Assembly (NCBI GenBank): GCA_016787705.1
Contig: JAEUTP010000017.1
Location: forward strand, 195,511 to 259,510
Direction: 5' to 3'
DNA: 64,000 bases
Source of the DNA: Bacteroidia bacterium
GTDB lineage: Bacteria; Bacteroidota; Bacteroidia; B-17B0; Aurantibacillaceae
Part shown: positions 44,041 through 52,741 of the stretch, one piece after another
Numbering within the stretch: the stretch's first letter is position 1
How the letters are laid out: each line of letters starts with the position of its first letter
Program-made: the position numbers and the translations under genes
Notes under the pieces: generated by a model
The model's database searches: none
What the model saw: only the letters and a program-made list of their open reading frames with translations
Told to the model about the DNA's origin: nothing

Positions 44041-45429
44041 TTGAAGATCTTAAAAAATACTACATTCTTATTTTGCGTTTTAATAGCTTTTGCCTCTTGT
44101 AAAAAGGATAAAAGTATTTTAGGTGTTGATGGCCAGCCCGAAAATGACGGTTTAAATGCAAGTGTTTGTGATACAGCAATTATTACGGCTTTCACAAAAA
44201 AAACCGATTCAATTATTTCATTTAACGATAAACTTAAATATTTAGGCAGTAACCAGGATCCAACTTTTGGGCGTATGGATGTGGGTTTGTATATGAATGC
44301 AAATATTCCAAATGGCGTTACGTTTGTTTCTTTTGGTGATGATGCCAATTTAGTTTCATCAGAAATAATTTTAGTGGTTAATACAATTAATTTTGTTGGC
44401 GATCAAAGTACAGCATTAACCTATTCGGTTTTTGCGCTCGATTCAGTTTTAGATAATTCAAGGCCTTATTTTACAAGCAATACAAGATTACACAATAAAA
44501 ATTCTTTATTGGGAGTTTATACAGGAACTTATAGTGTATTGGACAGCAAATTGGTTTTAAGAATTCCTATTGATAATAATTTTGCAAAATCAATCTTAAA
44601 TAACCCGCAATATCTTATTGATAATTCAACCTTCTTAAGCAAGTACAAAGGGTTTTACATTACAGCTGCAGGAAGCAATTTAAATCCGGGTACTTCTGCC
44701 GGAGCGCAAGGTGTAATTGCCCATTTTAATTTAGAAGATCCGTTAAGCGGATTTTATTTACGCTATCAAAAAGGCACACCCTCCGCCACCAAAGAAAATC
44801 TTTCGTTCAGGTTTCAATTTTCAGGTAGCAATGCGCTTAGGTTTAATACGGTGAAATTTGATGCGAGTACTGGTAATTATCTGTTAAATAACCAACTTAC
44901 CGGTGATAGTATATTGGGTAATCAAAATTTATTTTTAAAAGGTTTAGGTGCAACAAGGATAAAACTCAAAATCCCTTTTTTAGATTATTTAAAAAATTAT
45001 GCCGATACGGTTCCATTGGCAATTAACCGTGCAGAATTTAGTTTTTATGTTGATCCTTCATTTCTTGGTGTTGTTGGCAGTGGCGTTTATTATACACCGC
45101 CTAAGCTGGCTCTTTTGCCATTAGATTCTACAGGTAAAGAAACATACGCGATCGATCAGTTAAGCAGTACCGATTTTAATTTAAGATATGGTGGCGATTT
45201 TGATGCAACCAACAACCGTTATGTTTTTAATATTGCAAGGCATGTACAGGCAATTTTAAATAAAGAAAAAAAGAACTGGGGTTTTCATTTAGTAGTTGCC
45301 GATCCTGAAAGAACAGAAGTTATACGTCGTGATAACATCGCCGAAAGAGTAGTATTGGCCGGAAATAATCATCCAACACTTCGCCCAAGATTTAAAGTAA
45401 CTTATATTAAATATAAACACGATAAATAA
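44041..45429 (+). CDS. DUF4270-family lipoprotein
   Basis: A 462-residue lipoprotein that starts with TTG 44041: MKILKNTTFLFCVLIAFASC gives a lipobox with Cys 20, so the TTG is well supported (no suitable ATG nearby). Typical family features are LKYLGSNQDPTFGRMDVGLYMN (~60-81), a middle region with LVLRIPIDNNFAKSIL, and the C-terminal YVFNIARHVQAIL...HLVVADPE with LRPRFKVTYIK. Beta-rich; presumably anchored in the outer membrane. Function is unknown. It is conserved next to panC and GT5-like genes in Bacteroidota and is a recurrent genomic neighbour. Confidence 0.88.
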   Translation: MKILKNTTFLFCVLIAFASCKKDKSILGVDGQPENDGLNASVCDTAIITAFTKKTDSIISFNDKLKYLGSNQDPTFGRMDVGLYMNANIPNGVTFVSFGDDANLVSSEIILVVNTINFVGDQSTALTYSVFALDSVLDNSRPYFTSNTRLHNKNSLLGVYTGTYSVLDSKLVLRIPIDNNFAKSILNNPQYLIDNSTFLSKYKGFYITAAGSNLNPGTSAGAQGVIAHFNLEDPLSGFYLRYQKGTPSATKENLSFRFQFSGSNALRFNTVKFDASTGNYLLNNQLTGDSILGNQNLFLKGLGATRIKLKIPFLDYLKNYADTVPLAINRAEFSFYVDPSFLGVVGSGVYYTPPKLALLPLDSTGKETYAIDQLSSTDFNLRYGGDFDATNNRYVFNIARHVQAILNKEKKNWGFHLVVADPERTEVIRRDNIAERVVLAGNNHPTLRPRFKVTYIKYKHDK

Positions 45430-45480
45430 TTTTATCGATGTTTTAATAGCTCAAATCATATTTTAATTATAGCTTCACGG

Positions 45481-46851
45481 GTGGATACAAAAACCTTAAA
45501 TAAATTATTAAACCTTGATGTAGATCCAATAGCACCCGGTTTTATAATTTATTCTGAAGAAGCTTCTCCTCGATTAAATTACGTTGCCGAATTTATATTT
45601 AAACATGTTTTAAAAGTAAATATAAAAATTACAGCCTCTGTTTCTGAATTTGAAATATCCCCTTTATATAAGATTAATTATTCTGAAAAAAGTATTCCGG
45701 TTTCACTTCAAATTTTACCTGCCGGTTTTTTATTTGAAAACGGTGTAACTGAAAATAAACCCGAAGTGGTCCTTAAAAACAGCTTAATTTATTTTTTTGA
45801 AAATAAGCAAGCAGCAAACACAAATTTTAATTACGATATTTTTTCGGCTGTTTTTTATTTTATCTCGAGATATGAAGAATGGCAAAGCTTTGAAGCTGAT
45901 GCTCATGGCCGTTTTGAAGCAAAAGAAAGCATTTTGTTTAAAAATAATTTGCATTTAAAACCCGTAGTTGATATTTGGATATATGAGTTGAAAAGTGAAT
46001 TGGAAAAATTCTATTACGAGCTTAAATTCCCTCAAACTAAATTTAAAGCAATAAGCACTATTGATGTTGATAATCTTTATGCCTATAAAAAAAAGGGTTT
46101 TTTTAGAACATCCGGTGCTATTTTAAAAGATGTTTTAAAATTTGACTTCAAAAATTTAAACTACCGTTTAAAGGTACTTCAAAATAAGCAAAAAGACCCT
46201 TTTGATATTTATTCAGAAGTATCTGAATTTTGTAACGATAAAAACATTCCGCTTTTTGTTTTTTTTCTTTGCGCTACAGGTAATAAATACGATAGAACGG
46301 TTGATCCGCGATCGGGCGCTTTTATTGAAGTAACTAAAAATTTAAAAAAGCAAGACGCAATTATTGGTTTGCATCCCTCGTATTATTCATCGCAAAATGC
46401 AGATCTGTTGTCATATGAAATGCAATCTCTTTCTAAAACGGCAGCTATTCCCATAAATCTTTCGCGACAGCATTATTTAAGATTTAACATAAAAACAACA
46501 CCAGCTTTATTAATGCAAAATGGTATTATTGCCGATTTTACAATGGGCTTTGCTTCTGCTCCCGGTTTTCGTGCAGGTACCTCTTTTCCTTTTTATTATT
46601 TTAATTTAAATGAAAATAAGCCGCAGCAACTTTTAATGGTTCCTTTTTGTACAATGGATGGCGTGTATTTTGTATATAATAGGGTAGAGCCTGAAAAAAT
46701 GTTAAGTTCTTTAAAGGATCTGGCTTCTGAGGTTAGAAAAGTGAACGGTTTGTTTGTTTCTGTTTTTCATGAACGTACCTTTTCTAACCATTTATACCCC
46801 GGTTACGACCGTATTTATAATAATTTTTACCAAACAGTAAATGACCTTTAA
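45481..46851 (+). CDS. Polysaccharide deacetylase-like protein (DUF7033-type N-terminus)
   Basis: A 456-residue cytoplasmic-looking protein with GTG start 45481 (no signal peptide). The N-terminal ~190 residues form a mixed domain with FYFISRYEEWQSFEADAHGRF. The second half looks like a NodB-fold polysaccharide deacetylase: STIDVDNLYAYKKKG (~193-207, metal Asp-x-Asp), PLFVFFLCATGNKYDR, IIGLHPSYYS (~300-309, His), RQHYLRFNIKTTP (~325-337) and a late catalytic-like HERTF segment (~438). It may deacetylate or act on a cell-envelope glycan. It lies 51 bases after the DUF4270 gene. Confident on fold, not on substrate. Confidence 0.78.
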   Translation: MDTKTLNKLLNLDVDPIAPGFIIYSEEASPRLNYVAEFIFKHVLKVNIKITASVSEFEISPLYKINYSEKSIPVSLQILPAGFLFENGVTENKPEVVLKNSLIYFFENKQAANTNFNYDIFSAVFYFISRYEEWQSFEADAHGRFEAKESILFKNNLHLKPVVDIWIYELKSELEKFYYELKFPQTKFKAISTIDVDNLYAYKKKGFFRTSGAILKDVLKFDFKNLNYRLKVLQNKQKDPFDIYSEVSEFCNDKNIPLFVFFLCATGNKYDRTVDPRSGAFIEVTKNLKKQDAIIGLHPSYYSSQNADLLSYEMQSLSKTAAIPINLSRQHYLRFNIKTTPALLMQNGIIADFTMGFASAPGFRAGTSFPFYYFNLNENKPQQLLMVPFCTMDGVYFVYNRVEPEKMLSSLKDLASEVRKVNGLFVSVFHERTFSNHLYPGYDRIYNNFYQTVNDL

Positions 46852-46881
46852 CCTCATAAATAAATGTTGTATCTTTAAACC

Positions 46882-48021
46882 ATGAAATTTACAAAATTCT
46901 CATACCTGTTAACCGGCCTAAGTGCATTGTTTTTATTTTCGTGTAAGAATGATTTAAACATTAATGCACCATATAAAGAAGTACCAACTGTTTATGCGGT
47001 TTTATGTCCGCAGGAAACTATGCAAATGATAAGGGTAAACAAGGTTTTTTTGGGTGAGGGAGATGCTAATCAAATGGCACAGGTGGCAGATTCCATTAAT
47101 TATCCGGCTGGCGAATTAAGCATAAGTTTAGAGCGTTTTGTAAACGGTGTACCTGCATGGTCATCACCTTCAAATCCAAATCATACAATTACTTTCCGCG
47201 ATTCTATTATCCAGGCCCAGCCCGGTGCATTTAATACTACACAAAGGGTATATGTTACTTCAGACAGGTTGTATACAAGCGGACAATATGTTTTAAAAAT
47301 AAAAAACATTAAATCAGGAAACGAATTTGTTGCAAAAGCAAATGCTATTGATAGTATTAAAACCGGTGTAAATGGTTTTGCCCCATTTTGCCCGCCATAT
47401 TTTCCTGTAACGCCAGGCTCTGTGTCTCCATTAGATCCTCCTGCCTTTAACGCCGCGTATATTGATTACAGTAGTCAAAATCAAACTTATTCACCTAAAT
47501 TTTTTCCAAATGAGGGCGCCATTTATACCATAAAATTAAGATTCTTTTTTTACGATTATCCAAGTGGTGTAGGTATCGATTCTGTTTCAAGATATGTCGA
47601 TTATAACTTTGGAAATCAATACATAAAAGATCTTAGAACCATTCAAAATTTTAAAGTTTTTGCTTTTGATTTCAGGGGGCAGGATCTTTTTAATGCTGTA
47701 GGTTTTAATCTCTCTAAAATGAACCTTAATACGAGTGTTAAACGTAAAATGTATAAAATGCAGGCATTTGCTTATACTTCAACCCAGGAATATATTGATT
47801 ATTTACAATTTACCTCACCGTCTTTAAGCATTGCACAGGATAAGCCTATTTATTCAAATTTTGAGAACAGGGCGGCTATGGGTATTTTTACTTTCAGAAC
47901 CCGTCATTCGGTATACAAAGAGTTGCAAAGCCCTTTTATATCTCAATTTTCGTTTAATCAATACACTTGTAAGTATAATTTTCTTACTGCGGCTTACTTT
48001 CCGCAAGGTTGCACCCCTTAG
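46882..48021 (+). CDS. DUF4249-like lipoprotein
   Basis: A 379-residue lipoprotein, signal MKFTKFSYLLTGLSALFLFSC with lipobox Cys 21. The mature part begins NINAPYKEVPTVYAVLCPQE, and a beta-rich domain with YTSGQYVLKIKNIKSG (~134-149) follows. The overall pattern (N-terminal Ig-like sandwich and Tyr/Phe-rich C-terminal half) is like DUF4249 outer-membrane-associated lipoproteins of Bacteroidota, but the match is by eye only. The C-terminus carries TCKYNFLTAAYFPQGC with two Cys that could pair. It is 30 bases after the deacetylase-like gene and preceded by a weak TATCTTTA box (46870-46877). Confidence 0.65.
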   Translation: MKFTKFSYLLTGLSALFLFSCKNDLNINAPYKEVPTVYAVLCPQETMQMIRVNKVFLGEGDANQMAQVADSINYPAGELSISLERFVNGVPAWSSPSNPNHTITFRDSIIQAQPGAFNTTQRVYVTSDRLYTSGQYVLKIKNIKSGNEFVAKANAIDSIKTGVNGFAPFCPPYFPVTPGSVSPLDPPAFNAAYIDYSSQNQTYSPKFFPNEGAIYTIKLRFFFYDYPSGVGIDSVSRYVDYNFGNQYIKDLRTIQNFKVFAFDFRGQDLFNAVGFNLSKMNLNTSVKRKMYKMQAFAYTSTQEYIDYLQFTSPSLSIAQDKPIYSNFENRAAMGIFTFRTRHSVYKELQSPFISQFSFNQYTCKYNFLTAAYFPQGCTP

Positions 48022-48075
48022 TCTGACTTTTTTGTAGGAAATCCCTTTCTTTTCGTGCCATTTTGTAGCATTTTT

Positions 48076-48137
48076 TCACAGATTTTGTGACAGGATGTCG
48101 TTAATTTTTACATTATTCCATTTGGCATATTTATTGA
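48076..48137 (+). promoter_or_regulatory. Sigma54-like promoter with upstream palindromes before dnaK
   Basis: TTGGCAT (48122-48128) and TTGA (48134-48137) place GG and GA exactly 12 bases apart, one base from the sigma54 -24/-12 pattern TGGCAc-N5-TTGC. Upstream lie TCACA-N5-TGTGA (48076-48090) and the overlapping TGACA-GGA-TGTC (48088-48099), which could be enhancer-protein sites. No good TAnnTTTG box is present in this interval. Whether sigma54 is used is inference. Confidence 0.4.
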
Positions 48138-48181
48138 GATATTATTTGAAAAAATAACATACTTAATTAAAAATAAATAAA

Positions 48182-50098
48182 ATGGGAAAAATAATTGGAA
48201 TAGATCTTGGAACCACTAACAGCTGCGTTTCAGTAATGGAAGGTAATGAAGCTGTGGTTATACCAAATAATGAAGGTAAACGTACAACCCCCTCTGTTGT
48301 TGCCTTTGTAGAAGGTGGCGAACGTAAAGTTGGCGACCCTGCAAAACGCCAGGCAATTACTAATCCTCGTAAAACAGTTTATTCAATTAAACGTTTTATG
48401 GGCCATACTTTTGACGAAGTAAGCGGTGAAGCTGGCCGTGTACCTTATAAAGTAATTAAAGGCGACAATAATACACCACGTGTAGAGATTGACGATCGCA
48501 AATATACGCCACAAGAAATCTCAGCTATCATTTTACAAAAAATGAAAAAAACTGCTGAAGATTTTTTAGGCACAGAAGTTAGCGAAGCTGTTATTACAGT
48601 GCCTGCTTATTTTAACGATGCGCAGCGTCAGGCTACTAAAGAAGCCGGTGAAATTGCAGGTTTAAAAGTAAAACGTATCATTAACGAGCCTACCGCTGCT
48701 GCATTGGCGTACGGTATGGATAAAAAAGGTAAGGATATTAAATTAGTGGTGTTTGATTGTGGTGGTGGAACGCATGACGTGTCTGTATTAGAATTAGGTG
48801 ACGGCGTGTTTGAAGTAAAATCTACCGATGGTGATACCCATTTAGGTGGTGATGATTTTGACCAGGTAATTATTGATTGGTTAGCGGATGAATTTAAAAA
48901 AGATGAGGGATTAGATTTACGTCAGGATCCAATGGCTTTACAACGTTTAAAAGAAGCCGCAGAAAAAGCGAAGATCGAATTATCTAGCTCAACTTCAACT
49001 GAAGTAAACTTACCTTACATTATGCCGGTTAACGGCATACCAAAACATCTGGTAAAAAGCTTAACACGTGCAAAATTCGAGCAATTAGCAGATAGCTTAA
49101 TTCAACGCACTATTGAGCCATGTAAATCAGCATTAAAAAATGCAGGTTTGTCAACTTCCGAAGTAGATGAAATTATTTTAGTGGGTGGTTCAACACGTAT
49201 ACCTGCTGTACAGGCTGCTGTAGAAAAATTCTTTGGTAAAGCCCCAAACAAAGGTGTTAATCCGGATGAGGTGGTTGCTTTAGGTGCAGCTATACAAGGC
49301 GGTGTATTAACCGGTGAAGTAAAAGATGTATTGTTGTTAGATGTTACACCTTTATCATTAGGTATCGAAACAATGGGTGGTGTGTTTACAAAATTAATTG
49401 AGTCGAATACAACCATACCTACAAAAAAATCGCAGGATTTTAGTACCGCTGCAGATAATCAACCTTCTGTACAAATTGTTGTATATCAAGGTGAGCGTCC
49501 AATGGCCCGCGATAACCGTAAATTAGGAGAATTTAATTTAGATGGTTTACCTCCTGCGCAACGTGGCGTACCACAAATTGAAGTAACATTTGATATTGAT
49601 GCGAATGGTATTTTAAATGTAAGTGCAAAAGATAAAGCGACAGGTAAATCGCATAACATACGTATCGAAGCTAAGAGTGGTTTAAGCCAGGAAGAGATAG
49701 ATCGCATGAAACGCGAAGCAGAAGCAAATGCTGATTCAGATAAAAAAGCGAAAGAGGAAGTGGATAAAATGAACGAAGCAGATGCGATGATCTTCCAAAC
49801 AGAAAAGCAATTAAAAGAGTTTGGGGATAAAATTCCTGCAGAAAAAAAATCACCTATTGAAAGTGCTTTAGCAGATCTTAAAGCTGCGCACGCTTCAAAA
49901 GATATTGATAAAGTAAACGCTTCGTTAACAGCTATAAATGCTGCATGGGGCGCTGCAAGCGAAGATATGTATAAGGCACAGCAAAATGCCGGTGCAAACC
50001 AACAAAACAATGATCCAAACAACAACGGTGCGCAAAACAATAACACTCAAAACGCCGGCGAAAATGTTACGGATGTTGATTTTGAAGAAGTAAAATAA
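48182..50098 (+). CDS. dnaK: Molecular chaperone DnaK (Hsp70)
   Basis: A 638-residue ATP-dependent chaperone, full length. N-terminal ATPase: [21 protein letters not shown] (5-25), [18 protein letters not shown] (~139-156), [22 protein letters not shown] (~195-216), [10 protein letters not shown] (~336-345). Substrate-binding domain: [17 protein letters not shown] (~384-400), [24 protein letters not shown] (~460-483). The C-terminal lid ends with an Asn/Gln-rich linker and [11 protein letters not shown], the usual acidic co-chaperone tail. The phosphate loop reads [11 protein letters not shown] where most DnaKs have a Gly-Gly-Gly-Thr-Phe stretch; His replaces Phe. dnaJ and grpE are not adjacent. 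Confidence 0.97.
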   Translation: MGKIIGIDLGTTNSCVSVMEGNEAVVIPNNEGKRTTPSVVAFVEGGERKVGDPAKRQAITNPRKTVYSIKRFMGHTFDEVSGEAGRVPYKVIKGDNNTPRVEIDDRKYTPQEISAIILQKMKKTAEDFLGTEVSEAVITVPAYFNDAQRQATKEAGEIAGLKVKRIINEPTAAALAYGMDKKGKDIKLVVFDCGGGTHDVSVLELGDGVFEVKSTDGDTHLGGDDFDQVIIDWLADEFKKDEGLDLRQDPMALQRLKEAAEKAKIELSSSTSTEVNLPYIMPVNGIPKHLVKSLTRAKFEQLADSLIQRTIEPCKSALKNAGLSTSEVDEIILVGGSTRIPAVQAAVEKFFGKAPNKGVNPDEVVALGAAIQGGVLTGEVKDVLLLDVTPLSLGIETMGGVFTKLIESNTTIPTKKSQDFSTAADNQPSVQIVVYQGERPMARDNRKLGEFNLDGLPPAQRGVPQIEVTFDIDANGILNVSAKDKATGKSHNIRIEAKSGLSQEEIDRMKREAEANADSDKKAKEEVDKMNEADAMIFQTEKQLKEFGDKIPAEKKSPIESALADLKAAHASKDIDKVNASLTAINAAWGAASEDMYKAQQNAGANQQNNDPNNNGAQNNNTQNAGENVTDVDFEEVK

Positions 50099-50119
50099 TT
50101 TAATTAAAAAATAAAAAAC

Positions 50120-50311
50120 ATGTTATCATTGGCGCTAATACTTTTTTGTTCTTTGTTGATTGCAACTGTTTTGATGCAAAATTCAAAAGGTGAATTTCAA
50201 AGCAAAATGGCTAGACAAGTTGTAAGCATAAAAAAGGCAAATACTTTTATTGAAAAAACAACATGGGCTTTGGCAATATTAGTAATGGTATTTACGATCT
50301 TAATTAGATAA
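50120..50311 (+). CDS. SecG-like small membrane protein
   Basis: A 63-residue two-helix protein. The first helix ends in ATVLMQNSKGE and the second begins with NTFIEKTTWALAILVMV. This matches the SecG layout of two helices joined by a loop with VQNPKGGG and TDFLEKATW, so it is a probable SecYEG accessory subunit. It is shorter than usual SecG (75-120) and the Gly-Gly-Gly of the loop is replaced by GEF. It may be a divergent SecG or a second paralogue. It is 21 bases after dnaK in the same direction and ends in a terminator. Confidence 0.7.
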   Translation: MLSLALILFCSLLIATVLMQNSKGEFQSKMARQVVSIKKANTFIEKTTWALAILVMVFTILIR

Positions 50312-50338
50312 TTTTTTAAAGTTTAATTTCAATGAATC

Positions 50339-50369
50339 ATCCCTTCGGTGTAAGCCGGAGGGATTTTTT
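50339..50369 (+). terminator. Terminator of the dnaK-secG-like unit
   Basis: 10-bp stem ATCCCTTCGG / CCGGAGGGAT (one G-U), six-base loop, T-run. It starts 27 bases after the SecG-like stop codon. Confidence 0.85.
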
Positions 50370-50407
50370 GTTTTAATAAACTGTTGTACTATATTTATAG
50401 TATTAAA

Positions 50408-52735
50408 ATGAAAAAGATCCATCCAAGTACCACCCTGGGTGTTGTACTCAATATCGGTTCAATTGTTTGCCTTGGTTTGGGCTATGTTTTGCCGGCATCC
50501 ATATTATCGCTGGTGGCTTATTTTGCCTCTATTAAAGAAGTTTCAAAATATACCAGCTGGTATCAATTCATTACTGTTTTTTGTTCGGCTCTTTTAATTG
50601 GTTTTTCTCTTGATCTTCCTTTTCACCATTTTCCGTTTTTAACACTTGCTTTATTATTGGCAGGCTTTGGTTCTATTTTACGGATCGTATTTTTTACCAC
50701 CTTTTCTTATACCGGTTATTCGTGGTTTGAGCCTTTAATGTTTTGTTTATCACTAGTTGTTTATGTTTTTGGTAATATTTTTGTTGCTTACGGTTGGCAG
50801 GGTTACGCATTTCCTGCACCCATATTATTGTTTGCTGCATTATTAGGCTGGGGTATTTTAAAAGATAAAAAACAATTAAAGATCCATTCGGGTGGTTACC
50901 GCGTACAAATAGGAAAGCCGGCTAACGAATTTGAATTACCTGACCAGGATGGTAATCTTGTAAAGCTTTCTGATTTTAAAGATAAACGTCATTTATTATT
51001 GATATTTGTTCGTGGCGATTGGTGCCCGGGTTGCCACATGATGTTACGTACCTACGAAAAAAACAATGCGAAATTTCAGGAGAAAAATATTTTAGTAATG
51101 GCCATTGGCCCCGATCCTATTGGTGTAAACAGAGGAATGGTTGAGAAGTTAGGATTGGATTTTAAAGTATTGGCCGATGAAGGACAGCGTACAGCTATGG
51201 TATATGGTGTGCAGTTAAAAGAGTATGATAATGATTTTGCCGAGAAGTATGAAGAAGGAATTCCTTTGCCCGCATCTTTTTTAATTGATAAAAGTGGTAT
51301 TGTACGTTATGTTTCCCGGCCTGATAAAGTAGGGGAGTTCTTAAATCCATCACTGATATTTCCAATAATTGAAGAATTGGATGCTAAACTCAAGATATCT
51401 AAAGATAATAATACAGAAATTTTTAAAGACAAAGAGTCTGACAAAGTTTCTACAACTGAAGAAACAAAAAAATATGAGCACGCCATTGCTTCATTAAAAA
51501 AACAATTAAGCAATTACGAAAGCATAATTGATCAGGCAAATGATTCTATTATCGTTATTGATATTGTAGATGGTAAGATCCACCAATCTAATCCAAGCGC
51601 AGCTAAGTTATTGGAGTATTCAAAAGAAGAGTTGGAGAAAATTTCTTTATTCGATCTTCATCCGAAAGAGTATCTCGAAAAAAGTTCAAGTATTGTTGCT
51701 GATGTTTGGGAAAAGGGCGGTTTAATATATAAGGATATTCCCTTTGTTACAAAATCAGGAAATTTAATTCCTGTAGAGTGTTCAGCTAAAGTAGCGCCAT
51801 TTGCGGGAAGACCGGCAATTGTAATTTATGCGCGCGACATAACTGAACGCTTGCGTTTGGAAAAAGAAATCAGCGAACAAAGACAACAGATTGATGAAAA
51901 AAATAAAGATATTTCGGATAGTATCGAGTATTCAAAACGCATACAAAGATCCATTTTTATTGAGAAAGAAAAACTAAAAGAATATGTGCCAAACTCTTTT
52001 ATCTTTTTTAAGCCAAGAGATGTGGTTAGCGGTGATTTTTACTGGTTCACTAATTATGATATTAAAGATGACCTGCATTCTGCTGATGGCTATCATTATA
52101 AAGCAGGAACGAATATTTTAGTAGTAGCAGCTGTTGATTGCACTGGCCATGGTGTTCCCGGCGCCTTTATGAGTATTATTGGTAATACACTTTTAAATCA
52201 AACTTTAAATAATTTAACGGTAAATTCCGCAGGGCGCGCATTGGATTATGTAAACTCTGAATTAAAGAAAAGTTTAAATAAGAATAGTAATGAAACACCT
52301 TTGCGTGATGGAATGGATGTGGCTTTGTGTTGTATTGATATAAAAGGCATGCGTTTAGAATATGCAGGCGCAAACAATCCTATTTATATTGTAAGAAATA
52401 AAGAACTGATAGAGTTTAAAGCGGATAAACAACCAATAACAGCATCTATGGAAACGGGTGCAAAACCTTTTACCAACAAATTATTCGATCTGCAAAAAGA
52501 TGATGTTGTTTATTTATTTACTGATGGTTATGCCGATCAATTTGGCGGCGAGAATATTCCGGGTACAAAACCGGGCGGTAAAAAGTTCTTATACAAACGT
52601 TTTAAAGAAACGTTAATAAGTATGCAGGGTCAAACAATGGATGAACAAAAAGCTACTTTATACAACACGTTCGAAAAATGGCGCGGCACTCTAACTCAGG
52701 TAGATGATGTATTGGTAATTGGTATTAAAATTTAA
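50408..52735 (+). CDS. Membrane redoxin-PAS-SpoIIE phosphatase fusion protein
   Basis: A 775-residue multidomain signalling protein. N-terminal membrane part with about five helices (~10-155), then a peroxiredoxin/thioredoxin-like domain (~168-330: PANEFELPDQDGN, FVRGDWCPGCHMMLRTY with CPGC at ~206-209, PLPASFLIDKSGIVRYV), a coiled coil (~355-372), a PAS domain (~375-485: IDQANDSIIVIDI, GNLIPVECSAK, YARDITERLRLEKEI), a linker with DSIEYSKRIQ, and a SpoIIE/PP2C phosphatase (~530-775: SGDFYWF, VDCTGHGVPGAFMS, DGMDVALC, YAGANNPIYI, LFTDGYADQFGG, VDDVLVIGI). Redox sensing through the CxxC and the PAS domain controlling phosphatase output is the natural reading; targets unknown. ATG 50408 preferred over 50384 because the first helix then begins properly. 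Confidence 0.88.
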   Translation: MKKIHPSTTLGVVLNIGSIVCLGLGYVLPASILSLVAYFASIKEVSKYTSWYQFITVFCSALLIGFSLDLPFHHFPFLTLALLLAGFGSILRIVFFTTFSYTGYSWFEPLMFCLSLVVYVFGNIFVAYGWQGYAFPAPILLFAALLGWGILKDKKQLKIHSGGYRVQIGKPANEFELPDQDGNLVKLSDFKDKRHLLLIFVRGDWCPGCHMMLRTYEKNNAKFQEKNILVMAIGPDPIGVNRGMVEKLGLDFKVLADEGQRTAMVYGVQLKEYDNDFAEKYEEGIPLPASFLIDKSGIVRYVSRPDKVGEFLNPSLIFPIIEELDAKLKISKDNNTEIFKDKESDKVSTTEETKKYEHAIASLKKQLSNYESIIDQANDSIIVIDIVDGKIHQSNPSAAKLLEYSKEELEKISLFDLHPKEYLEKSSSIVADVWEKGGLIYKDIPFVTKSGNLIPVECSAKVAPFAGRPAIVIYARDITERLRLEKEISEQRQQIDEKNKDISDSIEYSKRIQRSIFIEKEKLKEYVPNSFIFFKPRDVVSGDFYWFTNYDIKDDLHSADGYHYKAGTNILVVAAVDCTGHGVPGAFMSIIGNTLLNQTLNNLTVNSAGRALDYVNSELKKSLNKNSNETPLRDGMDVALCCIDIKGMRLEYAGANNPIYIVRNKELIEFKADKQPITASMETGAKPFTNKLFDLQKDDVVYLFTDGYADQFGGENIPGTKPGGKKFLYKRFKETLISMQGQTMDEQKATLYNTFEKWRGTLTQVDDVLVIGIKI

Positions 52736-52741
52736 TTACTC

